A stretch of 64,000 nt of DNA. It comes from Lyophyllum atratum. Taxonomy: Eukaryota > Basidiomycota > Agaricomycetes > Agaricales > Lyophyllaceae. The position numbers and the translations under genes are program-made. Below are positions 22,580 to 34,740 of this stretch, piece after piece (within the stretch, counting starts at the first letter, position 1; each line of letters begins with the position of its first letter). The stretch covers positions 544,709 to 608,708 of the forward strand of contig JACGCN010000033.1 of NCBI GenBank assembly GCA_014905825.1. The letters are read 5' to 3'. A model generated the notes under the pieces. That model ran no database searches. It was not told where the DNA came from and saw nothing but the letters and a program-made list of their open reading frames with translations.

Positions 22580-24232
22580 ATGGAGAGTACTTCGGCGCTA
22601 AAATCAACTTCCTCGGTGCACAACGTCGGCGTCGAAAAACCGCCGTTTGGCTCCAGGTCAGAGGGGATCTCTGCAAGCCATCATCTGACTCACATATACT
22701 CTGCAAGGTTTCTTACCGACGAATCTGAGGTCTGGAGTCAGAACGCGTGGGACCATGTACCGCCTCCAGATGATCAGGTGGAGGCAATAGCTGCCTCTCT
22801 ATCAAAACAACGCCTCGCTCCCGTCCCCGATGCTGATAAATCCAAATACAACGACAAGCCAGCAAGACATTGGTGCGATATATGGGCCTTGGCCAACCAA
22901 GGCAATACACCTAACCTAAATGTAGGGATAACTTCTATAAGATGAACTCGAGTAACTTTTTTCGGAATCGGAAATGGTGCGCCCGAGTCTCCCATCCCGG
23001 GTCATTGTTCAACTTTTGATATCCTGTCTACCTGATACAGGCTACATAATGAGTTCCCGGAACTGGTGCATGCGACACAGCCCGAGGTCGTTCGATAAAC
23101 ATTGTGCTTCGAACCCTAGATACTAAGATTACTCAGGCAGGGCCCGTAACTATTGCAGAGATAGGCTGTGGTGAGTCTGTTGTATCACTCAATGATAACT
23201 GACGTGCTGAGCACGTTTCAAAGGCGCTGGGAATTCCGTGTTCCCGCTCTTATCTGCGAACCAGAATCCCGATCTTCGTCTTCAAGCGTATGATTATTCG
23301 AATCATGCTGTAAAACTCGTCCAGGTATGATGTTTAGTCCCTACTCGAATAGAACGCCAGTCGAATCGAAATTGTGTCTAGAGCAACCCACTATACACGG
23401 ATCCTCCAACTGGAGCTATCCACGCCGCAGTGTGGGATGTAACCTCTCTGGATGGCCTCCCAACGGGCATGGAAGCTGAAAGCGTCGACATCGTTATCCT
23501 CGTCTTCGTGTTTAGTGCCCTGCACCCTGATGAATGGGGACGTGCCGTGGCTAACATCAATCAGGTTCGCACCTCTTCACTCCTCAACAGAAAACACGAC
23601 CTCAGCTATTTCCCTACCAGATGCTGAAACCCGGCGGACTAGTAGTAATGCGAGATTACGGACGCCACGACCTCACGCAGCTTCGATTCAAAGCCGGCCG
23701 TCTCCTGGACGAGAACTTCTACATCCGCGGCGACAAAACACGCGTTTATTTCTTCGAACTAGGTAATCTATCAGTCCGCTCCTTCGTTTGGCCATCCATA
23801 CTTAAACTGCCTTCGCAAGATGAACTAGCACTGCTGTTCACCGGCTCTCATGCACAAGCTTCTCAAGTAACCGACCGCACGACAGAAGAGGTGGAAGAAG
23901 ACGAACCCCAAGCTAGTGGATCCTCGCTCGTGCTTGAACCTACAGAGACATCTCCAACCCCCAATGAACAGCCCAGTGGCCCGGGAGAAGGATCGAACTA
24001 CTCTCGCCCTGCTTCTACCGCATCAACCTCTGCATCACCCGACGCAGCAGGGACTAGCTCAAACACTTCCATCCACCCAAACCTTCTTACCCCACTTGCG
24101 CACTGTCCGGCGCACCCTCTTTTCGCAACTGAACAGCTAGGGGTGGACCGCCGCCTGCTTGTCAATCGGAAACGCCAGCTAAAGATGTATCGCGTCTGGA
24201 TGCAGGGTAAGTTCCGGAAAGTTAGGTCTTGA
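22580..24232 (+). CDS. TRM140: tRNA N3-methylcytidine methyltransferase, Trm140/METTL2-like
   Basis: Eight exons: 22580..22872, 22926..22976, 23041..23086, 23137..23170, 23224..23324, 23382..23564, 23621..23762, 23820..24232 (420 aa, phases consistent). The N-terminal family block reads [12 protein letters not shown] ... DKPARHWDNFYK. The SAM-binding motif I is AEIGCGAGN. Downstream motifs are [13 protein letters not shown] and [14 protein letters not shown], and the C-terminal family signature is [19 protein letters not shown]. It methylates C32 of Ser/Thr tRNAs (m3C). A roughly 100-residue disordered, acidic Ser/Thr insertion sits between [11 protein letters not shown] and the C-terminal signature. 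The exon 3 donor (GTCGTT) is weak. No actin-binding extension as in yeast Abp140. Confidence 0.9.
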
Positions 24233-24750
24233 GAATGTGTCTTAGCCCAGTGCCACTATCTACGGGAGCTTCGGATCGATGTTATAATGTCATTTTGTGT
24301 ATACGAGAATACGCGAGCATGACTGTTATTGATTCAGATCGCTCTAATCGTGGAAGTCGGGTACATATTTACATGTCAAATGATACAACGAAGGCGGGTG
24401 GAGACCTCGTCTTTTTCGTGATTATCAGAATATATCGTCTTAAAAGGTGCTTGTACTGCGAGAACATATCGCCCGTGGGTAATATCACTATCACTATCTC
24501 TCCCGGTGTCCGAAGAGTGAGGTGACAAGCGCCGGTCTGACGTGTATTTGCACAGTCTGATTACTATGCAATAGCATTAGCGGATAGGACTTGCACGCAT
24601 TACGATAGTACCTGAAACGCGTGTTCCAGAGACGCCACGGGTGGGCAATTGGAGACCGCGACTAAATCCATACACATTCCGACACCACTACTATCTAGCT
24701 AAGTTATGGTCCACCTTCAAACACAGTGACCAAAAGTCTCGACTCCTTGG
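24233..24750. other. Intergenic, convergent 3' flanks
   Basis: 518 bp between the stop codons of two convergent genes. No feature seen. Confidence 0.5.
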
Positions 24751-27619
24751 TCAGAAAATCGCCCCTGCGATTCGGTCCCAAACATTCCTGGGTGGTTTTT
24801 CTGGAGTCTCTGTCTCTTCCACGGTGGGTATGCCCTATCAAATCGTTGCAGATGACTCAGTTCATGTCCGACATGATCAATGATAAGGAACGCACAGTGA
24901 CAAAGTCCATCTCCTCAGGTTTCCATATTCGTGTGCGCATGATCAGCTTATAGCCAACGTAGGAGCCGACGAAGATCGGGATATTGAGATCTATGACGAG
25001 TTATTGTGAGTCGGGCAGACATTAAAGCGGTGGAAGAGCGGACGAACAGTTCGTTAAGAAATCGCCGGCATTGAAATCGAAGAATACTTCGAAGCCAACG
25101 ACGAGCGTGAAGAAGAGCGTCCAGCCGGCACCCCAGTACGCGACGTATGGCTGCCATGAATTGTGATACGTATTCTTGGTCAAGTCGAAGCCCTGTGCCT
25201 TCATCCCTCTATCTGAAAATCGATCCAGCAAAAAATCAATACGCCGGATAGTCGATGGGACGTGCTGCAACTTACGGAAGTAGATGTACGTCAGGTTCAT
25301 GGAGAACCAACTGGCGAATCCCGCAGTCGTAGAAAGGTTGACAAACCAGCTACCGCAATGAAATTGAATCAGATCTTCGTTTCACTTGAGACAGGAGAGC
25401 CTTACTTGAACACAGTAGCTGAGCCGTTTGAAACAGTCATGAACGAGAGGAATGCAAATGCGGACTGGAAGGAGGGGTCAGGGATCGCCTTCGCAGGCTT
25501 ATGTATAAATGTCATGGCTTACTGTGACCACGACGGAGTAGAGAGGAAGCCCGTTTTTAGTACAGCGCGCAAGTATCCTAGGGGCCTGGCCACGCAATGC
25601 GAGGCCATAGAGGATACGCGATGAGCAGTAAATATAACTGTTGCCCGCCGAAAAAGCACTCGTAAAAACGGCCGCGTTGATGATGTGGGGCAGTACTAAT
25701 CAGTTGTTGTCAGCTTGAAGTGCATACCAGTGCGAAGAAATAGAAATATCAACCTTTGACACCTGCTCTGTTCATTGCGATCACAAAGGGAGATTCTGCA
25801 GCTGTTCCCATGTCTGTAATACACTATATCTCAGTGATGTGCATCAGCAGTGGTGCTTCCATCTACTGACCCGCGAGCAGTGCTTCGTCGTCGTAAGCTA
25901 CGAGCATTCCGATCATAAGGATACCAAGGATCTTATAATGATTCAGGACATATGCTGAGCTGGAGGTGTGGCTCGACTCACGTAGAAGACGAGAATACGC
26001 CAGAAGACGCGGCGGACAGCCTTAGCAATGTTACGACGAGGACTTTCCGTCTCTGACGCAGCGCTGAAGGCGGTGAAAGGCGACTTGATGAGTGGAAACC
26101 GCAAGAGAAAGCGAAATAAATACATTGCGACGAGCTCCATCCCCTGGAAAGAGAAGGCGGCTTGCACGAGTACATTCAAGATCCCAAGGAAGCGATCAGT
26201 ATTGACGTTTGAGACCAGGCCCGCTCCAGCGAGGGGACCAGGATGTTTCCAATACTATTCAAAAAATTCGTTAGTTTCCATTGTAGCATAGCAAAAAAGA
26301 GATGCAGACTCTGAAGCCGATCCGATCTCTTTCTGGTCCTCCTCCCAGATCGATCACAAGTCCAGCAAGGAGGAGACCAAGGATCAAGCAGACTGTCAAT
26401 ACAACATTAGGCAGTGTGAGGTTGGATGATTCGACGGAGCTGACTCTTGATTATTGAAAACGCAAATTCCGCTGATTTTTGATCGATTAGGCTGGAATGG
26501 TTGGCTGCGAAAAAAAAAATCTTACATTCGCCGAACCATCTAGAATGCTGTTAAGAAGGAGCGAAGACCAACAATGCATGAATCATCACCTTACACCGAA
26601 TATATTAACTCCGCACATGAGAACTACGATAACCTGCAGGGACCTTGTCGTCAATTATACGATTACGAACCACTAGAAATCGATAACGTACAGCTGTGTA
26701 TATGGCGACGTGAGAGCTCTACGTCGTTGTGTCATCTTGTGTAAAGCAGGCGAGCTGAGCAAAATCACATACGTCGGTATCCCAGAAGCTGAGCAGAATG
26801 ACGGCGGCGGAAACCTCGGAAGGGGTGGAGATACTAGGTCGGTGAGAACTTGTAGACAAGCAAGTAGAGGTGAGCTCACGCGTTCGCGTAGAAGTAATTC
26901 TAGGATGCTCGTCAATTCTCTATGAGACTCGATATGTTAAAAAAACTCACCCAACCGACCGCAAAACCAAGAGCGGGGTCAACCCAGCGAGCAGCTATAA
27001 ATAATGCGTAAATATAGGGCGAGGATTGCATGGGCGCGAAGACGACCATAATGCGGAAATGTCCCAGAAATTGGGGCATGTGTTGTCATCTCTGCGATGG
27101 AACATAGAGATCTGCAAACATTCGATAAGCCTTCCTGAAGCTTCGAAATGAAGTCAACAAACTCACGCGTAGGCAACCGTTCCAACCAAAGCATACGCGA
27201 TGAGCGCCCCCAAGGGACCTGCGCCCTGCAGTGCATGTCCTGAACCAAGGAAGAGCCCCGTTCCAATCGTTCCGGCAATCTACAACGAAGTCAAAAGTAT
27301 AGGGAGCAGTGTTCCCTCCACGGCAATGTTATCTCTTACCGCGATCCTAGAGAAAAAATAAGTCGGTGTTTTTGGTACAGTAGAGAGGTGCCATCCTCAC
27401 ATTTGGACATGTCGTTGCTTGAGGCGCCGTTGGACTCTATCGAGGTCATGGGCATCGAAGTGATAACTAACTCGAGACCTGAGTATTCAGTGGAGCCAGG
27501 GACATTGGGTACACGCACTTGGGGTTGGACCCAGAGCGAATCTCATGCTCGCTCGTCGTCGTCGTCGGGTTCACATATTTTTCTACACCATCGATGTCCT
27601 TTTTCTCCGTGTAGGACAT
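24751..27619 (-). CDS. Amino-acid permease (APC superfamily, fungal YAT type), 22 exons
   Basis: Exons, complement: 27519..27619, 27401..27436, 27340..27346, 27167..27279, 27047..27111, 26951..26994, 26880..26899, 26773..26833, 26692..26718, 26595..26633, 26526..26547, 26445..26471, 26310..26392, 26124..26254, 25982..26063, 25871..25931, 25754..25813, 25523..25695, 25406..25464, 25048..25349, 24896..24990, 24751..24834. This gives 1692 nt, 563 aa. The splices restore VQRRLKQRHVQM-IA-IAGTIGTG (substrate-binding TM1 loop), RWVDPALGFAVGWNYFYANA, FSFQGMELVAIAASET, FNAGDFLTNYLNIPIF and the cytoplasmic tail MDFVTGIPTVEE. About 12 membrane segments; plasma-membrane uptake of amino acids. Exon 3 is only 7 nt. 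Every phase closes, so the gene is intact despite looking fragmented. Confidence 0.88.
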
Positions 27620-29505
27620 CACGAAGGGTGACTAGTGACCAGTAGGGGCGGAAGAGGAGGGTAAGCACACTGGCAATTTCCTATCTGTAAACTTTGAACG
27701 TCACACGCGAGCATCTACCGAAGTGTGACGGCAGCTTGCCGGAACAGGATCTCCACGGAAATGGGAGCGGAATCTAATTGACTCGGTCCCTCGTGGTCAT
27801 TGGAATTTTTTGCGGCCTCAAATAGAGAAACATCATAAGGTCTTCTTTTCGCTATCCAGAGGGCGATGATACTGAAAGTCATGGGGTGCATGAGAACCTG
27901 TCATGACATCAGTATTCGGCGACAAGGATCTACACGTGAAGCTCTCGATACATGCTTATACAGTACTTACCAGTGGCCATTGAACTTCATGTTCGGCAGC
28001 GCGTCTTCGAAATAACCGTCAAATTCGCCGGAGGACCACCGGAATTCGAAAAAAAATCTTCCTCATTCATTATCCGCCCCGAACCCTGGGCTTAAACATA
28101 CTTCCTGAGCACATTCGTCAGATAAATCTCTAGGATTGGAAAAGATAAGACGCTACCACTTCCTTGGCCTGATTGGGGATAATCGATAAATGCTTACCTT
28201 CCTCTGAGCGCAAGGACTTGGGGCCCGGTTAAAAATGGCGCCACCCATTGACAGCGTTTAGATTGCACCTTCGTCGACAAATGGCATGGCGAGCTCCTCA
28301 GCCTGATGCAGGCGTGGTGTGGATATAGTCACCTGGGTATGATTCTAAAACATTTTGACAGTCATTGTGACGATTCAGGCTCAGGGTTGGCAATTGGTGG
28401 CAACCGATAGATTCTGAATGCTTTCAAAGTTTCAAACACCGCAACGTCTGGCTGCTCTCGTGCCACCATGTTCTATACCGCCTTCTCTCAACTTCGCAAA
28501 CCTCAATCCGACCTTCAGGCCTCACTTTCACGCCTGACTTAGAGAGCTGTGCTGCGAAGAATCATCACTCTATCGCAACACCAAGATGAGAGAGAAGTTA
28601 AAATGACAGTGGTATCCGATCACAGAGTTACAACAAGTGAGTCTGGCTACTCATCCCAACATTTGCCTCGTTAAATAGGTTCTGTACTTGTGCAGCATAC
28701 CTGTCTTATGCACGATAAGCACGAAGGACGCCCTATTCATTCATAAGAACCAGGTGACGCATTTACGAAGCAAAACCCTCAGCAACCCAGCAGGATCCAT
28801 TCCAAGCTTCTTCATTTTTGCCTCTCGCCTTAGGATTGGGACGTAGGTATGCGTTGTTCCTGAAGCACTGTTCCACCCCGCCCACATCTCACAGCACGAC
28901 CTGCAGCGAGTGTTTCATCTGTTTTAGGGATACTCGTCTGTTATCACATCCTTCAGACCCGTTCAAAGGTCCTGCGAGCTCGGACAGCGATCGCTACTTC
29001 GTCGCTCAATGTTACCAGTCTTTCGTCCTATGCGCTTGGCGCCGTACAGTAATCTTTACGAAGTCGAGGATTTTCCTGAGAGCCGTAATGTTCCGGGCGG
29101 TGTGGCGCGAGGAGTACTCGATCTTTCGCATCCATATTCGCGGGAATTCTACTTCGAAATTGTGGGCGCTACTCGGGCCTCAAGTTTGTAATCATGTTCC
29201 AGTCTGAGGACTTTTTCAGTCTTCCTGCCATTGACTGCAGCATTTGAAGGTACTGCTATCACCTGTCGCAAATATCACTGAACGTTGAAGACTGTCTAAT
29301 GTACAATACCAGTTGTTAATTACATTCTGGTTCAGAATCACTGGCGCGGCAATCCTATTACTTACTCAACACGAGTTCATTGACAGCTCATGGACTTCTC
29401 GATTGACTGACTCACATCCAAGAACTGCGATGTCTCTATCGCGGCTTCGCTGTCTCACTCTCATCCCCCTTTCTTAGCAACCCCCACGTACTTCACTTGC
29501 CCACC
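27620..29505. other. Intergenic stretch without a supported gene
   Basis: 1.9 kb. A plus-strand open frame at 28818..29207 and an overlapping one at 29009..29191 have no recognisable family or consistent splice partners. No tRNA or repeat was found. The 3' end holds the promoter of the gene at 29506. Confidence 0.45.
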
Positions 29506-30105
29506 ATGACCTCCAAGGCAACTACCAACGGCACAACCCCGGCCACCACTACGGTACTACCATTGTGTTATATCCCATTATTTTCACTCATCACCATGTT
29601 TAGAACGCGCAGTCAGATCAGGCGATGCGTGAATCTCAGGGTGCCGCCCGGTTCGAGGAAGAGCTAAACGTATTCCTCAGCGGCCCAGGGATGCTCCTGC
29701 AAAATCAAGAAGTCAGAGATCAGTTGAAGACGTACATTGGCGCTCCTGACCGAGTTGGAGGCGGCGAATGGACGACATGGGTTAAGCTAGGAGAAGGTTA
29801 CATGAGAATTGGGCTACGCAGTCTTCTATCGCAGCGGCTCCGCGGATCTCCAGTTCTTCCGGTATGTTGTCAGGAATCGCGGCTTCATATCCTGTTTAAC
29901 CAGTCTCGAACAGATCGTGGAAGGAATCCTCACGTCTCCGAAAGTTATGAGGGCCATCGAGGAGGGTGTCTCGTCGGATCTACCTCTGGGTTCGCTCAGT
30001 GTCTTGTTTCGCGATCATGCCGTGAATCGCGACATTTCCAGCCTTCCTGCCTTGGCAGATGCAGTATTCGGCCGCATGGTTGCCCCGCTCCATGATATGT
30101 TGTAA
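29506..30105 (+). CDS. Small RNase III-fold-like protein with degenerate active site, copy 1
   Basis: Three exons: 29506..29553, 29604..29861, 29914..30105 (165 aa). I infer an RNase III-like fold from two blocks. WVKLGEGYMRIGLRSLL aligns with the RNase III signature (LEFLGD...) region, with Glu where the Asp should be. ALADAVFGRMVAPL aligns with the second metal site, with Asp kept but Glu replaced by Gly. It lies 525 bp upstream of an RNase III-domain gene on the same strand, an arrangement repeated at 35-37.7 kb. Intron positions match those of the relative at 37096-37673. It may be a non-catalytic partner, but it could also be an unrelated helical protein. Confidence 0.55.
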
Positions 30106-30429
30106 GCCCCTTCGCACTGCGCTGGACTTCGCATCCAAGCTTACCTTGCCTAGTATTGTTACCGATGAAACACAACTATAAGGTACCGAGTCTAGCTGGT
30201 GATGTGTACCCTCTTGCTTCTAATTATTTTTGAAAACACTCACGCATATCCCTTAGACGAACCCAAAGAGTCGGAGTTACTATTTCTGAGATTTCCTTTG
30301 TATTCCGTATGTATGGCACAATTCTAGTATTTTACTGGAATTCATGAGATCGGTAACTCGCCTCTTGGTCCTCAAGTTTCAAGCTTCCCTCGTTTCTTAG
30401 CTGCCTTTCTTATCCCCCTGCAACGTCCA

Positions 30430-32688
30430 AACCATTTTGTATCTGTAGTCACGTTTTGTCACGATCATTGGACTTGCGGATTGTAATTTGGAATTGCGCG
30501 TTTTCAACCGCGACTTCCACATATTTCCTTAGCAAGTGCTGAGCACTTGAACGTTTAACGTTGAACGTTGCGCGTCTCTCACAAGATTCATCTCATATCC
30601 TACTTTCTCTCGTGCGCTGGATCGCTCATTATGGCTACCAAGACCGCGTCGAATATCATTTGGATCCCAGCCTTGGAGGAAGCTCTGTTTCGCAGGATAC
30701 AGAAGACCTTGTTGGGGGCGCAGTATAGCTGCGAGTGGGCCCCGGTGTCTCCAACACAGTTGCAGCGCGTTTTTGTCCGGGATCAGGTACAACGAAATCG
30801 GTTTGAATGGGCTGGGGATGGTTATCTTTCCTGCGCGATCCTCGTCCTTCTATCCAAGTTCTTTCCGGATCGCCCTTTGCTGTTCTACGGGGTGGGTCCA
30901 TTTCTGCTAGATCTGTGGTTTCCTTTTGACCGAAGCTTGTACAGCATACGCGCAGGGCACTGTGCAGGAACAAGACTTTTACGATGCTGATGTGTAAGAA
31001 CGGATTGGCGCCCAACAAGGCGCGCGCGCGCGTGAAGGGATACGCGAACATCTTCGAGATGTTCGTGGGCGTTTTGTGGTTCGATGGAGAACTGGATATC
31101 CTCGATGACTGGATTGAGGATACGTTCCTCGAACTGGCCACGGCAGCAGAGGACAGCTTCCACCTGTTCATGAGGTATGCTTCCATTTCAAGTCCTTATA
31201 TTGACAAGACTAATTATCAGTACCTCAGGCTCCATCCCCTCCACCCTTCTCCGTCTGCATCCTCGCCCGCTGATGTTCTTGGTGTTGCTCCCTGTACTGC
31301 TACTCCCGCTGTTCCCTCCTCCGCGATAGCTGGTCCATCTACCTTTACATCGACATGCTCTGTTTCTGCTGCCACATCCTCCGCTGCTATGACCCCGGGT
31401 CCCTCCGCTGCTCCAGGCGGCTCCTCCTCTTCCTCTCCATACTCCGCTGCCGATCCCTCTTCCGCCGCCGGTCCTTTCGTCACCGACGCTCTCTGGTCGG
31501 TAAAAGGGTGCTATTCCCCCACGGCTGATCGACCCGCGCTTGATTTCCGAGCCACTGTCATCCCCCCGGTCGGCCCATTGCCGCGACGCGATCCTCTCTC
31601 CACGCCAGGGCGTGATATTTTGGTACCCAAGGCCGTTATTTCCCCCGTCAACGATGATCATCCACAACGGCAATCTCCTCGTAAACGCCGCCGTGTATCG
31701 GACGCATTCTTCCCAACTCCTGAGCGCGGCCAGAAGCGCCAGAAGCTCTCAAATGCGCCGTTTCTAGAGATTCGCGCCACCAGCCCATCACCGCGACCCG
31801 ACCCTCTCCCTACGCCGGGGCGTGATACCCTGGTACCTACCGCCGTTATTTTCCCCGGCAACGGTGATCATTCACAACTGCAATCTCCTCGTAAACGCCA
31901 CCGTGCATCGGACACATTCTTCCCAACTCCTGAGCGCGGCCAGAAGCGCCAGAAGCTCTCAAATGCGCCGTTTCTAGAGATTAGGAATAGAGTCCCTCCT
32001 TCAGATCTGTTTCCTTCGCACACCCCAGTGCCTGTAACTCCTAGCCGAATTGGACGCCGCTTCGTTGTGGACCCCATGATCACAGTGGATTTCCCGATGG
32101 CGGATGCGGGCTCGTCCAAGCACTGTCCAATCGATCTCTCCCTCTCCCCATAGATCCCTTACGTTACATACTATACCCTACTACATACTACTTTATCAAT
32201 CCCTTATGAACAGTATACCTTTAATAATCCACTACATACCTTGTCTAATACCACAGCCTATTACTACTTACGTTACTCTACACACACAGATCCATGGACC
32301 CTGCTGGGACGTCGCTTTCAAAAGTGATCATGATGGAAGCTTAGATTCTCGGATTTGTGAAAATACAATCGAACTGTACAAAAAAAATATCTTTGCTGAA
32401 TGCGCCAGGACTCGACACTCAGCCGGGTACCGATTAGTCTAGAGACCCGCGGGGGGGCAACGCCTAACCGTCCGATCTAGGATTTTACACCTAGCCGTCA
32501 TAGACCCATGGCTTATGCACTTCGCTGTAAGGTGTTTCGGCGGGCGCAACTAGGATTTTGCTTTTTGTTCAGCCCATGGGGCTGCATTAATTCTTTGGTT
32601 CTTCTCGGGCCGAAGTCCGGGGCGGTGGCTGACTGGCGGGCATGGATGTATGTGATTCAGATCATCAACTAAAAACCGCAGAAGGCAC
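30430..32688 (+). repeat. Left arm of inverted duplication carrying RNase III copy 1
   Basis: From about 30430 (GTCCAAACCATTTTGTATC) through the promoter, gene and 3' flank to 32688, the sequence is matched in reverse orientation by about 34770-36815. The main internal difference is the extra 3' repeat unit in this copy. Arms are roughly 2 kb. Confidence 0.8.
30631..32153 (+). CDS. RNase III-domain protein with NLS-bearing disordered tail, copy 1
   Basis: Exons 30631..30914, 30956..31174, 31229..32153 (475 aa). The 54-nt intron 2 would keep the frame if retained. The RNase III signature is FEWAGDGYL (E59, D63); the second metal site is YANIFEMFVG (N126, E129). An Asp is usual where N126 stands, so catalysis may be weakened. 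The first Glu of the bacterial signature (ERLEFLGD) is Arg here. After about residue 165 the protein is a Ser/Pro/Ala-rich tail. Two tandem copies of a ~65-residue unit carry basic nuclear-signal-like clusters (SPRKRRR, KRQKLS). No dsRBD, PAZ or helicase. The ATG at 30631 is chosen because the upstream open frame has no ATG. An inverted paralogue is at 35291-36608. Confidence 0.75.
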
Positions 32689-32690
32689 CC
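32290..32690 (+). repeat. R repeat, copy R1
   Basis: Begins near CCTGCTGGGACGTCGC, includes GATCATGATGGAAGCTTAGA, GACCCGCGGGGGGGCAACGC, TGTTCAGCCCATGGGGCTGC and ends at ACCGCAGAAGG, where it diverges from the other copies. It follows the RNase III copy 1 stop codon directly. Confidence 0.85.
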
Positions 32691-32829
32691 TCACAGTCAG
32701 TCGCTTTCCATTTCAGCCTCCTCTTCATCCTCTTACTCACGAGCGACGGGGAGGGAATAATGATTTTTTAACATGATCTGTATCGAAATACTCACGACGG
32801 GAGTCCTGAAGTTGTACCATTACGTGTAT

Positions 32830-33505
32830 CGCCGCCGATCGGACGCATCCTTCCCCCTACTCTACACACAAATATCCATGATATGCGCGAGCCCGGCGCA
32901 CCCTGCTGGGACGCCGCTTTCGAAAGTGATCATGATGGAAGCTTAGATTCTGGGATTTGTGAAAATACAATGGAACTGTACAAAAAAAATATCTTTGCTG
33001 AATGCGCCAGGACTCGACACTCAGCCGGGTACCGATTAGTCTAGAGACCCGCGGGGGGGCAACGCCTAACCGTCCGATCTAGGATTTTACACCTAGCCGT
33101 CATAGACCCATGGCTTATGCACTTCTCTGTAAGGTGTTTCGGCGGGCGCAACTAGGATCTTGCTTTTTGTTCAGCCCACGGGGCTGTATTAATTCTCTGG
33201 TTCTTCTCGGGCCGAAGTCCGCGGCGGTGGCTGACTCGTGGGTATGGATGTATGTCAGATGATAGACCGGTGACCGTTCCCTCTACTGAGAGGGAAGCCT
33301 CGAGTAGCTTGCCAGAGCTTGCCTCTCAGCTGGAGGGAGTGGTTACCAGTCTAGTCAGATGACTCAGATCATCAACTGTAAACCGCAGAAGGTTCTAATC
33401 TTTCGACTTTCTATCATCCTGCGACAGATACCTTCGTATTGACATGAATCATGTTGGTTACTCTAGACTAGCGTTCATGAATCGAAACGCGCGTCGTGAC
33501 CGACG
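32830..33505 (+). repeat. R repeat, copy R2, preceded by a remnant of an RNase III gene 3' end
   Basis: The R core is at 32890-33420, extending to GAAACGCGCGTCGTGACCGA. Just upstream, CGCCGATCGGACGCATCCTTCCC resembles the tail unit of the RNase III gene (31688-31715), and ACTCTACACACAAATATCCATG resembles its 3' flank. R2 is therefore probably what is left of a third RNase III copy. A ~100-bp insert (about 33255-33360) is absent from R4. Confidence 0.7.
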
Positions 33506-33574
33506 CCACACGCCACTCACCTGGTCACAGCTTGCAAATTCGAAACCTGGTGCCCTCGCCTTCGTTTGAAAAGG

Positions 33575-34375
33575 CGAAAAATCCGTGGACTCAGTGCGCG
33601 CTTGTGTTTCTTATTCGGAGCATCCTTGGCTCGAGTAGCTGTGCTCGCCGTAAAGAAGGAAGGGGAATCTGGGACAATCAACGGGAAGGAGCAAGGCAAC
33701 TTGAAAGAGGAAGCAGATGAAGAACCGCATGACGAGGACACCTCAGATGACGAGGACACATCCACTCATCCATTGATATGCTTTGCCTCGCCTCGGGCTC
33801 TTAACAAACCTGGTCTAGGTGTCGACGCACCCAAAGACCTCCTACGCGAAACTCGTGAGATTCTCTACTTCCCTTGCCTTCTTTCCAAAACCTGAATTTA
33901 CATAACATATACAGGCCTTGACCCGTCCTGCACTCTTAGAAAACGCGCCTGCATCCGACAGTGCACATGCGGCAGCACCAGTACAGGCTCCATCGGTGCC
34001 CTTGACATCCTCGTCCGGCTCTATCACCGCCACCTGCCCCGTTCCACGCCTCCGACTAATGGCAAAGGCAAGATCAGGATCTTGAAGTCGGAAAGCCCTG
34101 GCCCTTCCCTTGACCCAATCCCCGACACTGGGGACGCGCTATACCTGCGTGGCCATCTCGCCGTTCTCTTTGGGCTGCTCATCCGCGGGAGCCCGGAGAA
34201 CCAGTTATATATACTCGACGCACTGGATGGGGCGGCGGCAGCGGAACGGCTGGTGGAGCACGCGAGAGAGTTCGTTGCATTTTATGCGGCGCTGGGTGGG
34301 GAAGGTGCGGCGGCGGAGGCGGAGGGTAAAGTGGGAAGGGATGTCGTGGCGTTTTTGGAGGGGTTGAGGACATGA
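33575..34375 (+). pseudogene. Inverted, truncated duplicate of the WAPL gene 3' end
   Basis: Matches the last two exons of the WAPL gene (40104-40930, minus). The upstream part (33575-33860, exon 6 equivalent) has frame breaks and a short deletion and lacks its 5' portion. The last-exon equivalent (from 33916) stays open and nearly identical. It encodes LDPSCTLRKRACIRQC, GALDILVRLYHRHLP and the Ala/Glu-rich end up to EGLRT-stop, with one 3-nt insertion near 34080. No start codon or promoter was identified. It may still be transcribed. Confidence 0.85.
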
Positions 34376-34740
34376 TTTTTATTTTCAAATTTCCCTTCAC
34401 TTACTCGTACTGTAGAAAGGTAATGTTTTCCGGGTGGCTGGTGTCAAGTGAGGATGATCCACCCTTATATTCATAACCTTAGTAGCTTACATTGCTTCCC
34501 ATGCATCGTTTCTGGGAATAATCCTATTCTTTAGGGAATCGACTCGGAGATTATGCTTCCTGGTGAGCCTGGTGTTGGACTTTGGCCAGACTGCGGCCAC
34601 TATTCACGCAGTGACCCTGCCTCCATAGCAAAGACATGATCTGCACGTCGCGTCGGTCAGGACGCACGTTTCAGCTCACGAGCGCTAGTGTAACCAACGT
34701 GATTCGAGTCGATGTGAAGGTAGCTGTCGTAGGATAATAG
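34376..34740 (+). repeat. Inverted copy of the WAPL 3' flank
   Basis: Reverse-complement match to about 39770-40103: CGTACTGTAGAAAGGTAATG, GTGTCAAGTGAGGATGATCC, CTGCGGCCACTATTCACGC. With the WAPL duplicate and R3 it forms one continuous inverted segment matching 39370-40930. Confidence 0.8.

Noticed and set aside
24751..27619. Permease locus first read as a decayed pseudogene because frames are so broken
   Set aside because: All pieces join at GT-AG sites with consistent phase into a 563-aa protein once the 7- to 44-nt exons are allowed.
28818..29207. Open frames suggesting a gene upstream of the RNase III cluster
   Set aside because: No motif, no consistent exon chain, and no counterpart in the inverted copy.
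30568..30630. Upstream extension of the RNase III copy 1 frame
   Set aside because: The extension begins with TTG, not ATG, and the corresponding point in copy 2 is GTG; the first ATG codons are 30631 and 36608.
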